The notes: a model not told the origin generated them from the sequence alone. Shown: positions 16,754 through 25,725, counted from the first letter of the stretch. The stretch is DNA of 64,000 nt from Gammaproteobacteria bacterium (GCA_024640085.1 JAHEFR010000009.1:36154-100153), one strand, 5' to 3'. A program made the numbers and translations.

Positions 16754-17248
16754 ATGAAGTTGACCGGTTTGCGACTCGCGCTCATGGTGATTTTCGCGAT
16801 GACGGTCGCGGCCTGCGGCCAGGGCCAGAGCGGCAGCGAAGGCGCCGAACCGGCAACCGAGATGACGCGCCGCAGCTTCTCCGATTTCGGCGACTTCGTC
16901 GTCCACTACAATGCCCAGGCCACCGAAATGCTTCCGCCGGATGTCGCGCGGGCCTACGGGATCCAGCGCAGCGAGAATCGCGCCCTGGTAACCGTCAGCG
17001 TGCTCAGGAAAGAGGAAGGCACGATTGGTCAGTCGGTCGCTGCGGCTATCACGATCGAAGCCAGTAACCTGACCGGTCAGCTCAAGTCCGTCCAGACTCG
17101 GGAAATCGAGGAATCGGGCGCTATCTACTATATCGGCGAGATCGGGGTCGCCAACCGGGAGACCCTGATCTTCGACATTTCGGTCCGGCCAGAGGGAGAA
17201 TCGAAATCGTTCAGGATCAAGTTCCGCCAGCAGTTCTATACGAGCTGA
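16754..17248 (+). CDS. DUF4426 domain lipoprotein
   Basis: A 164-residue exported protein. A signal peptide ends in a likely lipobox (MTVAAC) and a DUF4426 domain follows: FGDFVVHYNAQATEMLPPDVARAYGI, SRSENRALVTVSV-like strands, and a C-terminal FRIKFRQQFY. Function is unknown. In related genomes it follows the yggT/metWX neighbourhood, as here after yggU. I chose ATG 16754 for the cleaner signal peptide; ATG 16736 is possible. Confidence 0.82.
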   Translation: MKLTGLRLALMVIFAMTVAACGQGQSGSEGAEPATEMTRRSFSDFGDFVVHYNAQATEMLPPDVARAYGIQRSENRALVTVSVLRKEEGTIGQSVAAAITIEASNLTGQLKSVQTREIEESGAIYYIGEIGVANRETLIFDISVRPEGESKSFRIKFRQQFYTS

Positions 17249-17384
17249 TGAGTGAGGAGATGTAAGAAACGAATCCGGACCGTCGCTCGATCGGTCCAGG
17301 GCCCGCGAGGGCAAACCCAATGAATTGTGGTATTTTCGAGCACCGTCACCCAACCATCGTTTTCGACTAACCGAGGGGATACAC

Positions 17385-17723
17385 ATGGCTGCCAAGAAGA
17401 AGGCATCGACCAAGGCCGCGCCGAAGCCGCCCACCAAAAGCGAGATCATCGGCTCAATTGCAGACAAGACCGGATTGACGCGCAAGGACGTCAGCGCCGT
17501 ATTCGACAATCTGAACGCGATCATCAAGAGGAATGTCGGCCGCCGGGGGCCGGGGGAATTCACCGTTCCCGGCTTGCTGAAAATCCGCGTGGTCAAGAAA
17601 CCCGCCACCAAGGCGCGCAAGGGAGTCAATCCCTTCACTGGCGAGGAGATGATCTTCAAAGCCAAACCGGCCCGCAAGGCAGTGAAGCTGACGGCCCTGA
17701 AGGGCCTGAAAGACATGCTCTGA
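17385..17723 (+). CDS. HU/IHF-family DNA-binding protein
   Basis: A 112-residue nucleoid protein. The first ~20 residues are a Lys/Ala/Pro-rich tail (MAAKKKASTKAAPKPPTKSE), longer than the 90-residue standard HU. The HU fold follows: EIIGSIADKTGLTRKDVSAVF, then the DNA-contacting arm with FTVPGLLKIRVVKKPATKARKGVNPFTGE. It bends DNA non-specifically. GAGGGG before ATG 17385 is a good ribosome site. A hairpin terminator follows immediately, so it is probably transcribed alone. Confidence 0.92.
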   Translation: MAAKKKASTKAAPKPPTKSEIIGSIADKTGLTRKDVSAVFDNLNAIIKRNVGRRGPGEFTVPGLLKIRVVKKPATKARKGVNPFTGEEMIFKAKPARKAVKLTALKGLKDML

Positions 17724-17747
17724 GATCGGCCGACGACGGCAACGAAG

Positions 17748-17773
17748 CGCCCGGCCCTCGCCGGGCGTTTTCG
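17748..17773 (+). terminator. Rho-independent terminator after the HU gene
   Basis: A perfect 8-base stem (CGCCCGGC/GCCGGGCG) with a CCTC loop is followed by TTTTCG. It lies 24 bases after the HU stop and abuts the convergent TerB-like gene. Confidence 0.85.
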
Positions 17774-18238
17774 TTATGCGCCCTTCTCGGCGAGCAGTCG
17801 GTCCATGAGAGTCACGTATTCTGCTCTGGGGACGTAGATGAGGTCGGCGATCTTGCCGAGGAGGTGTCGCTCGTACTTGTCGATCTCCCCGTCCGCCAGC
17901 GCGATTCTTATCAGCATCTCCAGGACGAGGAGTTTCTGACCGGGATCAAAGGACTCATGGATCTCTCGGGTGAATTCCTGTAATGACACGGCCTCATCGG
18001 CCCGCTGCCCCCCCAGCCCCAGGAGGTCTTCCGCCTGGCTCTTCTCGAGGAAGAAATGCGACTCGAGAAGCTGCCGGATGACCTGCCGCTCCTCGGGCGC
18101 CTCCGTGAAGTCCGCGCGTGCCATTTCTACAAGCAACGCCGCCACCGCGACGCGGACGCCGGTCTGCCGGGCCTCTTCGGGCGCCTCCCCCGTGTCTTCC
18201 AGCGCCGATCGCAGGAACTCGCGAAGTTTTCCGATCAT
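17774..18238 (-). CDS. TerB family tellurite resistance-like protein
   Basis: A 154-residue helical cytosolic protein. It shows the two acidic TerB-type motifs: VEMARADFTEAPEERQVIRQLL and LIRIALADGEIDKYERHLLGKI. TerB-like domains bind metal and are widespread outside true tellurite operons, so tellurite resistance should not be assumed. ATG 18238 overlaps the stop of the upstream hydrolase by four bases, which fixes the start. An open frame upstream of it is only the hydrolase gene read in another frame. Confidence 0.85.
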   Translation of the reverse strand: MIGKLREFLRSALEDTGEAPEEARQTGVRVAVAALLVEMARADFTEAPEERQVIRQLLESHFFLEKSQAEDLLGLGGQRADEAVSLQEFTREIHESFDPGQKLLVLEMLIRIALADGEIDKYERHLLGKIADLIYVPRAEYVTLMDRLLAEKGA

Positions 18239-18888
18239 GTATCCTCGCAAGCGGGCGCCCGGGAACGCAGGAAACCTTCCACTGCTTCCCGCAACCGGCT
18301 CAATCGGCCGTGGAAGAAATGGTCCGTATCCGCCATCAGCTCCAGCTGAGGCTCCGGCAGGATGCCGGATGCCCAGGCCGCCACCTGTCTGCTGTCCACC
18401 AGTTCGTCTCTTTCTCCCTGCACGATAAGCCAAGGGCAGGACGGCCGCGACAGACTCGATACATCGAACCGATGAATGGGCGGCGCCACGGTCATCAGGC
18501 AGGCGGGCCCGGCCCGGGCGGCGCCTCTCAGGGCGACGATCGCTCCGAAGGAGAATCCGCCTAGCCAGAGTTCGGCCGCCGGCCAGCGTTCCCGCGCCCA
18601 GCCGACGACCGCCAGCACATCCTCGATCTCGCCCTCCCCTTCGTCGTACCCGCCCTGGCTGGCGCCCACGCCACGGAAGTTGAACCTGACCGCCGGGCGA
18701 TTCAGCCGGTTCACCGCACGGCAGAGTGTGTGAACCACCTTGTTATTCATGGTGCCATGATAGAGCGGGTGCGGATGGCAGATCACCGCCACGGCATCCG
18801 TATGGGCCTCGTCCCCTTGCTCCACAGTCGCCTCGAGACGGCCCGCCGGGCCGTCGATCAGCGCATCACGAGACTCCACCCGTTTCAC
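18235..18888 (-). CDS. Alpha/beta hydrolase (dienelactone hydrolase-like)
   Basis: A 217-residue cytosolic hydrolase. The strand-turn segment VICHPHPLYHGTMNNKVVHT and VRFNFRGVGASQGGYDEGEGE are typical of a widespread uncharacterised family. The nucleophile is the Ser of GGFSFGA, the acid is probably the Asp in VQGERDELVD, and the His lies in ADTDHFFHGRL. The substrate is unknown. It is translationally coupled by four-base overlaps to the antiporter upstream and the TerB-like gene downstream. Confidence 0.88.
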   Translation of the reverse strand: MKRVESRDALIDGPAGRLEATVEQGDEAHTDAVAVICHPHPLYHGTMNNKVVHTLCRAVNRLNRPAVRFNFRGVGASQGGYDEGEGEIEDVLAVVGWARERWPAAELWLGGFSFGAIVALRGAARAGPACLMTVAPPIHRFDVSSLSRPSCPWLIVQGERDELVDSRQVAAWASGILPEPQLELMADTDHFFHGRLSRLREAVEGFLRSRAPACEDT

Positions 18889-20729
18889 CCGGGCAGGGCT
18901 TCGGCGGGACGGTCCGTCCCGGGGACCACCTTGACCTCTTCTGGCCGCGGCGGAGAATATCCGATCAGGACGTCCCCTACCTCAGGCTCGGTCGTCTGGC
19001 CTGGCGAAAGAAATTGTGCGCGCGAATCGGCCCGGACGCGCGCGATCTGGATGGCCCGTGAATCGGCGTCCCCGAGATAGTCACTGTAGCTGTAGGAATC
19101 TGTCAGCCGCGTCCGCGTGAATACCCAGCCATCCACGTGCCAACGCCAGAGACTCTCGTATTCCACTTCTTCCCCGAATGCGATCTTGCCCTTGAGCCCC
19201 AGCGCCACCCCCTTGGGATCATCATCTTCGCCCGGCCCCATAGAGAGCTGGAATACCCTGTCCCTGCCGATATCCGGCGCCAGCGCCGTGCATACCAGGG
19301 CGTTGTAGGCGTCATTGTCCGTCGCCGCGAGGACGGCCCCGACGTGCCCGAGTTCCACGGATTCATCTGCGAACTCGGACAGGATCTCCCCGTAGAAAAC
19401 CTTGAGGCCGGCCAGTCTGGCGGCCCGCAGCTTGTGCCAGGAGTTGTCCGCGATGAGCACTTTGACCCCGATCTCCTGCAATACCCGACCCAGTTCCACG
19501 CTCCAGGGCGAGGCGCCGACGATCAGGACGCTGTCTCTGGTCGGGCTCGCCAGCCCCAGGCGGCGCCCCAGCCAGCCGATAGAGAGCCCATGGGCAACCA
19601 CGGTAGCGAAAATCACCCCGAAGACGAGCGGCAACAGAGCCTCGGCACCGGGGAAATCATGCTGGGCGAGGGCCGGCCCCATGACACCAGCGGTCGCCGC
19701 CGCCACGATCCCCCGTGGCGCGATCCAGGACAGCAGCAACCTCTCCCGCAATTCCATCCCCGCGCCGATGGTCGCCGCCATGATTGCAACCGGTCGGACC
19801 AAAAACATGATTGCCGCTATGAGTGCGACATTCGACCAATTCACCGCACGCACCACGTCCGGGTCCATAGTGGCGGTTAGCACCACGAATACCACGGATA
19901 CCAGCATGACGGTGATGTACTCTTTGAAACGTTTCATGTCCTGCAGCCCCGGCAGGTCCATGTTTCCGACCACGATGCCCATCACGGTCACCGCCAGCAG
20001 GCCCGCCTCCTCCTGGACCAGATTCGACAGGACATAGGCAACGAGGACCAGGGTCAGCATCACCGGGGACTTCAGATACTCTGGCACCATCCCCTGCTGG
20101 AAGGCCTTTCCGGTGAGCCAGCCCACCAGTCCTCCCAGACCCACCGCCACGGCGATGGCTGACGCCAGACCCTCGATCACCGGGAACCAACCCAGTCCCT
20201 CACCGGCAAAAATGAAGAACTGGAAAGTGAGGACCGCCAGCAGGGCGCCTATGGGATCGTTGACGATGCCTTCCCATTTCAGATAGGAAGAAATTCGCCG
20301 GTTCAGGCCGGCTTGCCTGAGCAACGGCATAATCACCGTCGGTCCCGTCACGACCATGATGGCACCGAACACCAGGGCCACCGGCCAACTGAGGCCGGTG
20401 ATCGAGTGGGCCGCGAAGCTGCCGAGCAACCACGAGAACGGCACGCCAAGATAGACCAGCCGCCGGACCCCTCGGGCAGCCACCCGTAACTCGCTCGTCT
20501 GCAGGCTGAGTCCGCCCTCGAACAGTATCACCGCGACACAGAGGGCGACCACCATCTCGACGGTGTGGGAGACTTCCCCGCCGCGGGGGACGAGGCCCAA
20601 CACCGGCCCGATCAGCAACCCGCCTGCCGCCAGCAGGATAATCGCGGGCAGGCGGATGCGCCAGGCAAGCCACTGGGCGCCCACGCCCACAGCGAGAATC
20701 ATCACGATCAGGAGTACGGTGCCTTCCAT
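18885..20729 (-). CDS. Cation/proton antiporter with cytosolic NAD-binding (TrkA-N/RCK) domain
   Basis: A 614-residue inner-membrane antiporter. The first ~390 residues form about 12 helices of the CPA superfamily, with AVILFEGGLSL, FGAIMVVTGPTVIMPLLRQA and VNDPIGALLAVL, the Asp-containing ion site. The C-terminal ~220 residues include a Rossmann RCK-type domain (VLIVGASPWSVELGRVLQEI; VGAVLAATDNDAYNALV), which gates transport in response to nucleotide. Sodium or potassium exchange for protons is likely; the ion cannot be read from sequence. First gene of a three-gene overlapping operon. Confidence 0.9.
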   Translation of the reverse strand: MEGTVLLIVMILAVGVGAQWLAWRIRLPAIILLAAGGLLIGPVLGLVPRGGEVSHTVEMVVALCVAVILFEGGLSLQTSELRVAARGVRRLVYLGVPFSWLLGSFAAHSITGLSWPVALVFGAIMVVTGPTVIMPLLRQAGLNRRISSYLKWEGIVNDPIGALLAVLTFQFFIFAGEGLGWFPVIEGLASAIAVAVGLGGLVGWLTGKAFQQGMVPEYLKSPVMLTLVLVAYVLSNLVQEEAGLLAVTVMGIVVGNMDLPGLQDMKRFKEYITVMLVSVVFVVLTATMDPDVVRAVNWSNVALIAAIMFLVRPVAIMAATIGAGMELRERLLLSWIAPRGIVAAATAGVMGPALAQHDFPGAEALLPLVFGVIFATVVAHGLSIGWLGRRLGLASPTRDSVLIVGASPWSVELGRVLQEIGVKVLIADNSWHKLRAARLAGLKVFYGEILSEFADESVELGHVGAVLAATDNDAYNALVCTALAPDIGRDRVFQLSMGPGEDDDPKGVALGLKGKIAFGEEVEYESLWRWHVDGWVFTRTRLTDSYSYSDYLGDADSRAIQIARVRADSRAQFLSPGQTTEPEVGDVLIGYSPPRPEEVKVVPGTDRPAEALPG

Positions 20730-20865
20730 CGACGGTCTCAGATCAGGGGACGCCTGCTACCGTAGCGACCGGTCCGGGGCGACGCAACCGACGCGTGAAA
20801 GCGCCCCGGACATTGGCCTAGAATGACACCATTGGCCGACAGCCGCGCCGCGAACGGAGAACTGC

Positions 20866-22098
20866 GTGAGCAACCCGATTATCGAACTGGAAGACAGGTA
20901 CTGCGCCCATAACTATCATCCCCTGCCGGTGGTGCTGGTCAAGGGAGACGGGCCCTATGTCTGGGACGACGGAGGCCAGCGCTACCTGGACATGATGAGC
21001 GCCTATTCTGCCGTCAGTCACGGACACGCCCACCCTCGCCTGGTCCGTAGACTGACCGAGCAGGCGGCGACCCTCAACATCGTCTCCCGCGCATTTCACA
21101 CGGACAAGCTGGGTCCATTCCTGGAAATGGCATGCGAGATCTCGGGCATGGACGCGGCTCTGCCTATGAACACCGGCGCCGAGGCGGTGGAGACCGCCAT
21201 GAAGGCTGCACGGAAATGGGCTTACACGGTAAAAGGAGTCCCCGAGGACAGGGCGGAGATCATCGCCTGTCAGGGCAACTTCCACGGCCGTACCATCGCC
21301 ATCATCGGCATGTCTTCGGAAGCACAATACCGAGATGGTTTCGGCCCCTTCCCAGGCGGCCTTGGTCTTATACCCTACGGGGACACGGCCGCCCTCGAGA
21401 AAGCCATAACGCCTCATACGGCCGCCCTCATCGTGGAACCGATCCAGGGTGAGGGCGGCATCGTCATCCCGCCGGCCGGGTATCTCGCGCGCTGTGCAGA
21501 GATCTGTCGGGCGCACGATGTCCTGCTGATATGCGACGAGGTTCAGACAGGGCTCGGCCGGACAGGGAGGATGTTCGCCTTCGAGCATGACAACGTCCGT
21601 CCCGACGGTCTTATCCTCGGTAAGGCGCTTGGCGGCGGAATTCTGCCCGTATCCATGTTCCTCGGCCGGCGAGAGGTCATGGACGTATTCAAACCGGGAG
21701 ATCACGGCAGTACATTCGGCGGCAACCCCCTGGCCGCCGCGATCGGCCTGGAGGCCCTCAAGATACTCGTCGAGGAGGACCTGCCGGCCAGGAGCGCCGA
21801 CAACGGGGCCTGGCTACTGGATCGCCTGCGTTCCATCGACAGTCCGCTGGTCCGGGAAATCCGCGGCCGAGGGTTATTTATCGGCATCGACATCGATCCG
21901 GAAAGGGCCACCGCGCGGGAGGTGTGCGAGCGCCTGATGACAAAGGGGCTGCTGAGCAAGGAGACCCACGAGACCGTCGTCCGGCTTGCGCCGCCCCTGG
22001 CTGTGGACAGGGAAACGCTGGCCTGGGCGGCCGACCAAATCGAGGAAGTGCTTGGGGAGATGAGCGCTGTCGGGAAACCATCGTCGACCGCGGCCTGA
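20866..22098 (+). CDS. rocD: Ornithine aminotransferase
   Basis: A 410-residue class III PLP transaminase that converts ornithine to glutamate semialdehyde in arginine/proline catabolism. Family-specific stretches are EDRYCAHNYHPLPVVLVKGD, the substrate/PLP site MNTGAEAVETAMKAARKWAY, FHGRTIAIIGMSSE, LICDEVQTGLGRTG and the PLP-lysine segment LILGKALGGGILPVS. The length is standard. Start is GTG 20866 with GGAGA about eight bases upstream. TAGAAT at 20819 could be its -10. No arginine-pathway neighbour is present. Confidence 0.93.
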   Translation: MSNPIIELEDRYCAHNYHPLPVVLVKGDGPYVWDDGGQRYLDMMSAYSAVSHGHAHPRLVRRLTEQAATLNIVSRAFHTDKLGPFLEMACEISGMDAALPMNTGAEAVETAMKAARKWAYTVKGVPEDRAEIIACQGNFHGRTIAIIGMSSEAQYRDGFGPFPGGLGLIPYGDTAALEKAITPHTAALIVEPIQGEGGIVIPPAGYLARCAEICRAHDVLLICDEVQTGLGRTGRMFAFEHDNVRPDGLILGKALGGGILPVSMFLGRREVMDVFKPGDHGSTFGGNPLAAAIGLEALKILVEEDLPARSADNGAWLLDRLRSIDSPLVREIRGRGLFIGIDIDPERATAREVCERLMTKGLLSKETHETVVRLAPPLAVDRETLAWAADQIEEVLGEMSAVGKPSSTAA

Positions 22099-22278
22099 CA
22101 GGAAGATCGAACAGATAGAACTTTAAATCGGGGCGATAGAGGATGGCGGACGGATTCCGGACCACTTCGCTTTCGGGGTCGCGGACGTGATCGAGGCGAT
22201 CCCGGGCCATGTCCTGACCGAGGCGCGGGTCACCGGCGTCTCGCGTTGAATCGCGACGTGGCTGTCTGACCCGGTCGT

Positions 22279-22833
22279 CTACGGCTCACCGGATTCCAGC
22301 GTAAAGTCGACCATCTCGGTACGGCGTCCGGGTGCCCCGGGATCGTATTCGCGGGACTTTGCGATCTCGAGGGCCTGTGCCTCGAACATCCCCGGTGGCA
22401 CGGACCGGATCACCTCCGCGTCCACGACCTGCCCCTGGTCGTCTACGAGGACCTCCACCTGCACGAATCCCGATTCCCTGTGGAGCGGGACCTCGAGGGG
22501 CGGAATCGCTTCGAGGGGCGGCAGGCTGGGCCTCTCGTTACCGGTGGTCTCCCCCAGGGCCTCTGCCAGATCGAGTCGCTCGCTGGGCGTCAGTAGCCTC
22601 AGATCCACCGCGTGATGACCGGCGGGTCGGTCGAAGATGCCGAACGACCAGAGGCTGGCGACAAGCAGGATCGCTACGACCACGCTGGCGCCGGCCACAA
22701 AGCCAGCAAAGCGGAGCAGTCTGCGCCATCCGGATCGCATCAGCCCGAGGGGTCTCGTTGCCGCCGCGCGCGAACCGGCCCACCACTCCTGCCAGCCCCC
22801 GCTGTGCGTTGCCAGTCCAGGCCACTCCGGCAC
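22279..22833 (-). CDS. TonB C-terminal-domain membrane protein
   Basis: A ~184-residue protein with one hydrophobic helix (FAGFVAGASVVVAILLVASL). The C-terminal TonB-like domain follows: VPLHRESGFVQVEVLVDDQG, with VVDAEVIRSVPPGMFEAQAL. I start it at GTG 22833, five bases after the FKBP stop. ATG 22740 just before the membrane helix is an alternative giving 153 residues. It lies in an msrB-FKBP-tonB-like run on the minus strand. No ExbB/ExbD is nearby, so energy transduction is unproven. The 180-base gap on its right has no clear gene. Confidence 0.68.
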   Translation of the reverse strand: MPEWPGLATHSGGWQEWWAGSRAAATRPLGLMRSGWRRLLRFAGFVAGASVVVAILLVASLWSFGIFDRPAGHHAVDLRLLTPSERLDLAEALGETTGNERPSLPPLEAIPPLEVPLHRESGFVQVEVLVDDQGQVVDAEVIRSVPPGMFEAQALEIAKSREYDPGAPGRRTEMVDFTLESGEP

Positions 22834-22838
22834 ATCGG

Positions 22839-23258
22839 CTATTCGATCTCCAGGAGTTCCACGTCGAAGACGAGCGTCGCACCTGGCGGGATGACATTTC
22901 CTGCGCCACGATCGCCGTAGGCCATGTCCGGGGGGATTACCAGCCTGCGCTTGCCACCAACCTTCATCCCGGCGACCCCCTGGTCCCATCCGCGGATCAC
23001 TCGACCTGCGCCCAGCGGGAAGCTGAACGGATCTCCCCGATCAACCGAGCTGTCAAACTTCTCGCCCTTCATCTCCTCGGCGTCGGCGTCGTAAAGCCAC
23101 CCGGTGTAATGCACCACCACCACTTGCCCTGCCTCGGCCATTTCACCGGTCCCCTCGACGATATCCATGACCTGCAGCGACTCGACGCCGTCGGCCAGCA
23201 GGGGTGGCGCAAGCAGAAGCGCGGCCAGAAAACTCGCGAACAATCGCATCGATGTCAT
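22839..23258 (-). CDS. Exported FKBP-type peptidyl-prolyl cis-trans isomerase
   Basis: A 139-residue single-domain FKBP behind a signal peptide ([19 protein letters not shown]), so it should fold proteins in the periplasm. The FKBP core is clear: [51 protein letters not shown] and the hydrophobic active-site strands to [14 protein letters not shown] short insert (ADAEEMKGE) lies in the first loop. It sits between msrB and a TonB-like gene on the same strand. Confidence 0.92.
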   Translation of the reverse strand: MTSMRLFASFLAALLLAPPLLADGVESLQVMDIVEGTGEMAEAGQVVVVHYTGWLYDADAEEMKGEKFDSSVDRGDPFSFPLGAGRVIRGWDQGVAGMKVGGKRRLVIPPDMAYGDRGAGNVIPPGATLVFDVELLEIE

Positions 23259-23327
23259 CTCCTCTTTTTGGGGTTGCCCCCGACCCCGGGGTGCCCGGGA
23301 ACATCCATCCGCCGGCGGGACCCGGCG

Positions 23328-23735
23328 TCAGTCTTCGGCAGACTCAGAATCGAGGTCCAGGGCTGCCGAGTTGATACAGTACCTCAATCCCGTTGGTTTC
23401 GGCCCGTCGGGGAAGACGTGCCCCAGGTGCGCGTCGCAGTTGAAGCATCGGACTTCCTCCCGGATCATGCCGTGGCTAACGTCCCGGCGAACCTGAACCC
23501 GATCCTCCGCCAGCGGCAACCAGAAACTCGGCCAGCCGGAGCCGGAATCGTACTTGTGGTCGGAGCTGAAAAGTTCGATGCCGCAGCACACGCACCGGTA
23601 GACGCCATCCAGTTTGCAGTCCACGTAGGCACCGGAGAACGGTCTCTCGGTCCCTCCCCTCTGGGTGATCCGATGCTGCTCGTCTGTCAAATTCCGGCGC
23701 CGGTCGTCATCGGCCGGGGGTTTCCTGTGCTTCAT
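23328..23735 (-). CDS. msrB: Peptide-methionine (R)-S-oxide reductase
   Basis: A 135-residue cytosolic repair enzyme that reduces methionine-R-sulfoxide in proteins. The zinc-binding pairs are CVCC near residue 50 and CFNC near 95. The active-site region is [10 protein letters not shown] and [11 protein letters not shown], with the catalytic Cys in RYC. The substrate pocket motif SGSGWPSFW is intact. ATG 23735 follows an AGAGGTGG ribosome site, so the longer upstream open frame is not used. It heads the msrB-FKBP-TonB-like run. Confidence 0.94.
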   Translation of the reverse strand: MKHRKPPADDDRRRNLTDEQHRITQRGGTERPFSGAYVDCKLDGVYRCVCCGIELFSSDHKYDSGSGWPSFWLPLAEDRVQVRRDVSHGMIREEVRCFNCDAHLGHVFPDGPKPTGLRYCINSAALDLDSESAED

Positions 23736-23959
23736 TGAGCCACCTCTCTTGTGGGCTGAAAATGCTAATCCGCCCGGTGGCGCCCGTCCACCGCCTTGGA
23801 AGACGGATGGCGCTGGCCAATGCGATATTCTGGGGGAACACGGGCAATGGAGTCCGCAACGGGCACCCGGCAAATGGATAAGGGACGTCGGGGTGAGTCA
23901 GAGCCCGGCACCCACTGGGGCACCCGGAAACGGGCCCGGAAAGGAGGGTGCCGCCGGCG

Positions 23960-24208
23960 CTAGAAGTCGGAGGAGCGGCCGCCGCGAGCGAGGCCGACCA
24001 GATAAGGATCGAAGCAGGAGACTTCGTCCTCACGCCGGTTAACGCCGTCCCAGTCGTATGCGTCCAGCTCAACTGAAGGACTCGCGCCCGCGCTGACGGA
24101 GCGGCGTTGTCGAGCCAGATCTCCGAGATAGGGATCGCTGGATCCGGTGACCCTGGAGTCGCCGTCCGGCGCCGTGCGCGTACGTCTATCCATAACCGGA
24201 ATCCTCAT
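23960..24208 (-). CDS. Possible small protein with an internal DPYL repeat
   Basis: An 82-residue polar frame from ATG 24208, with AGGA upstream. It contains two related segments, DPYLGDLARQRRS near residue 25 and DPYLVGLARGGRSSDF at the C-terminus, joined by an acidic linker. The repeat suggests a real coding duplication, perhaps a short interaction motif. I recognise no family. GC-rich DNA makes spurious open frames common, so coding status is uncertain. Confidence 0.35.
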   Translation of the reverse strand: MRIPVMDRRTRTAPDGDSRVTGSSDPYLGDLARQRRSVSAGASPSVELDAYDWDGVNRREDEVSCFDPYLVGLARGGRSSDF

Positions 24209-24305
24209 CAATCCTGCCTGGGACGATAGCCTCCACCCGCCGCCGAGACCGTGCCCCAGTTCACAGATTCCGGAGCCGGATACGGAGTCGATCGGTGGGA
24301 ATCCG

Positions 24306-24449
24306 TCAGACTGGCAGGAGCAGGGCCAGAAGCGTCACAGAGACAAGCCCCCCCTGGAGAGCCAGGCGGCGACAGTTGGCTCGTGCACCGTGCACAGCCA
24401 ACCCGACGACTTCGTCGACCTCGTCCAGTAGCTGGATCAGTCTTTCCAC
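24306..24449 (-). CDS. Possible 47-residue membrane-tail protein
   Basis: A short frame from GTG 24449 with GGAG seven bases upstream. It reads as an amphipathic helix (ERLIQLLDEVDEVVGLAV), a basic joint (ANCRRLAL) and a C-terminal hydrophobic tail (GGLVSVTLLALLLPV). Helix plus tail resembles a small tail-anchored membrane protein. No family recognised; coding status is unproven. Confidence 0.35.
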   Translation of the reverse strand: MERLIQLLDEVDEVVGLAVHGARANCRRLALQGGLVSVTLLALLLPV

Positions 24450-24614
24450 GGGAGTCTCCGGTCCAAGGGCCTGCTGACCCTATCGGCCTGCCAGGCGCCC
24501 GGACGACATCGTCCACAGGTCCTGGTCTAGGTCGGAGCTTATCGGGCAGCGGGAGCCCGCTGCCGTGAACTGGGTCTCAGTTCGTGGTGCTGGCCTGGAG
24601 CCGGAGTCGGCGAG

Positions 24615-25451
24615 TCACAGAAACCGTGCGTCCTCCACGGTGATGCGCATGAATTCCTCGGCCGCGTCGGTACCGTAACCCCACGCCGCAATCACCCGGG
24701 ACGGTATCGTGTAGTCGCCGAATCTTGCCTCTTGCTCGACGCGGATACCGAAAGGCATCAGACCGAAGCTCCTTGCCTCGCCGCCCTGGTGTCTCATCAT
24801 GCTGACATCGACCAGGGCCCCGCTCTCGGCGACAGTGAGATTCAGGCTGGAGACCGCCGCCAGCCCAGGCAGACGGACTGTCGCCCGGTGCTCGTCACCC
24901 GGCTCCCAGGTCGCGCCCCGGGCCGGACAGAGGCAGGCAGGGAGCCAGATCGATTCGATGACCAGTCTGCCAACCGCCGATCTTGCGAACTCACCCCCGC
25001 GGATTCGCACCAGAGGCAGGATTCCGGAGAGGAAGAAATCGGAACCGGCATCGCCGTCGCAGAGGTACTCCGATCCCTCCGTATAAATCCGCCCGACGCC
25101 CTCGATCCGTGCCTGCCAGAGCAGACCGCGTTCCGGGCAGATCCGTTCCATGGCCTCGAACTTGAACCAGTCGCCGTCCGGACGGACGCGGATTTCTCCA
25201 ATCAGGTGAAGGTCCACGGTCTTGGCCAGCGCCGCGCCTTCTGTGATGGCGTGCCGGAGATATCGGGCAGCCGGGGGGGGTATCAGGACAGTCTCCCGGG
25301 AGCTGAACCGATCGCCGGATACGTCGGGCAAAGCCAGCCGATTGAACACCTGGCGGTGGCGAGCGATGACGCGGGCTCGCCCCTGCCTCAGCCAAACATA
25401 GGTCGAGAGCAGAATGACCGCGACGACCAGCAGGACCCAGAGCATCTCCAT
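24615..25451 (-). CDS. DUF6544 (DUF6920)-like membrane-anchored protein
   Basis: A 278-residue protein with an N-terminal membrane helix (LWVLLVVAVILLSTYVWL) followed by a soluble domain. The segment PPPAARYLRHAITEGAALAK, GLLWQARIEGVGR, FARSAVGRLVIESIWLPACL and the C-terminal RVIAAWGYGTDAAEEFMRI recall the DUF6544 family from memory. The domain probably has a lipocalin-like beta fold; function is unknown. It stands alone, with gene-poor DNA on both sides. Confidence 0.7.
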   Translation of the reverse strand: MEMLWVLLVVAVILLSTYVWLRQGRARVIARHRQVFNRLALPDVSGDRFSSRETVLIPPPAARYLRHAITEGAALAKTVDLHLIGEIRVRPDGDWFKFEAMERICPERGLLWQARIEGVGRIYTEGSEYLCDGDAGSDFFLSGILPLVRIRGGEFARSAVGRLVIESIWLPACLCPARGATWEPGDEHRATVRLPGLAAVSSLNLTVAESGALVDVSMMRHQGGEARSFGLMPFGIRVEQEARFGDYTIPSRVIAAWGYGTDAAEEFMRITVEDARFL

Positions 25452-25539
25452 CCAGCCTGTTACCGTAACCGCGACCGCGTCTGATGCGGCCGGACGCCCG
25501 GATTATACTGGCGGATGCGGGCGCCCCGGGCGGTCGGTC

Positions 25540-25725
25540 TCAGGAGTCCGATGTTTCCTGCTGGTGGGGCAGCGCGAGGTAGAAGCCTGAATTGGCGCCG
25601 GCTCTCTTGTGCTCCAGGCTTGAAGCCGCGATCGAGCGCGCCTTGCTCACCCATGTCCAGCGGTCCCTGGCCTGACCGGTGTCAAGCCTGTGACCGTCCG
25701 TCGTTCTTTCGCGATTCGCCTGCAT
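25540..25725 (-). CDS. Possible small hypothetical protein
   Basis: A 61-residue basic, hydrophilic frame from ATG 25725 with a GGGGAGA element about nine bases upstream. The middle reads DRWTWVSKARSIAASSLEHK. No domain is recognised. It follows the next small frame (25774-26016) on the same strand after 48 bases, which would fit a two-gene unit. Weak evidence. Confidence 0.28.
   Translation of the reverse strand: MQANRERTTDGHRLDTGQARDRWTWVSKARSIAASSLEHKRAGANSGFYLALPHQQETSDS

Larger units (their letters stand above)
23736..24614. other. Gene-poor 0.88-kb stretch
   Basis: Between msrB and the DUF6544-like gene only two weak small open frames on the minus strand (listed separately) look possible. 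No tRNA, repeat array, riboswitch or clear promoter was seen. Open frames on the plus strand here have no recognisable features. Confidence 0.5.

Noticed and set aside
17774..18238. Tellurite resistance system
   Set aside because: Only a TerB-like domain is present; TerC, TerD and others are missing, so the name does not imply resistance.
22121..22258. Open frame containing RIPDHFAFGVADVIEAIPGH after rocD
   Set aside because: No start codon or ribosome site and a stop just upstream; read as chance open frame.
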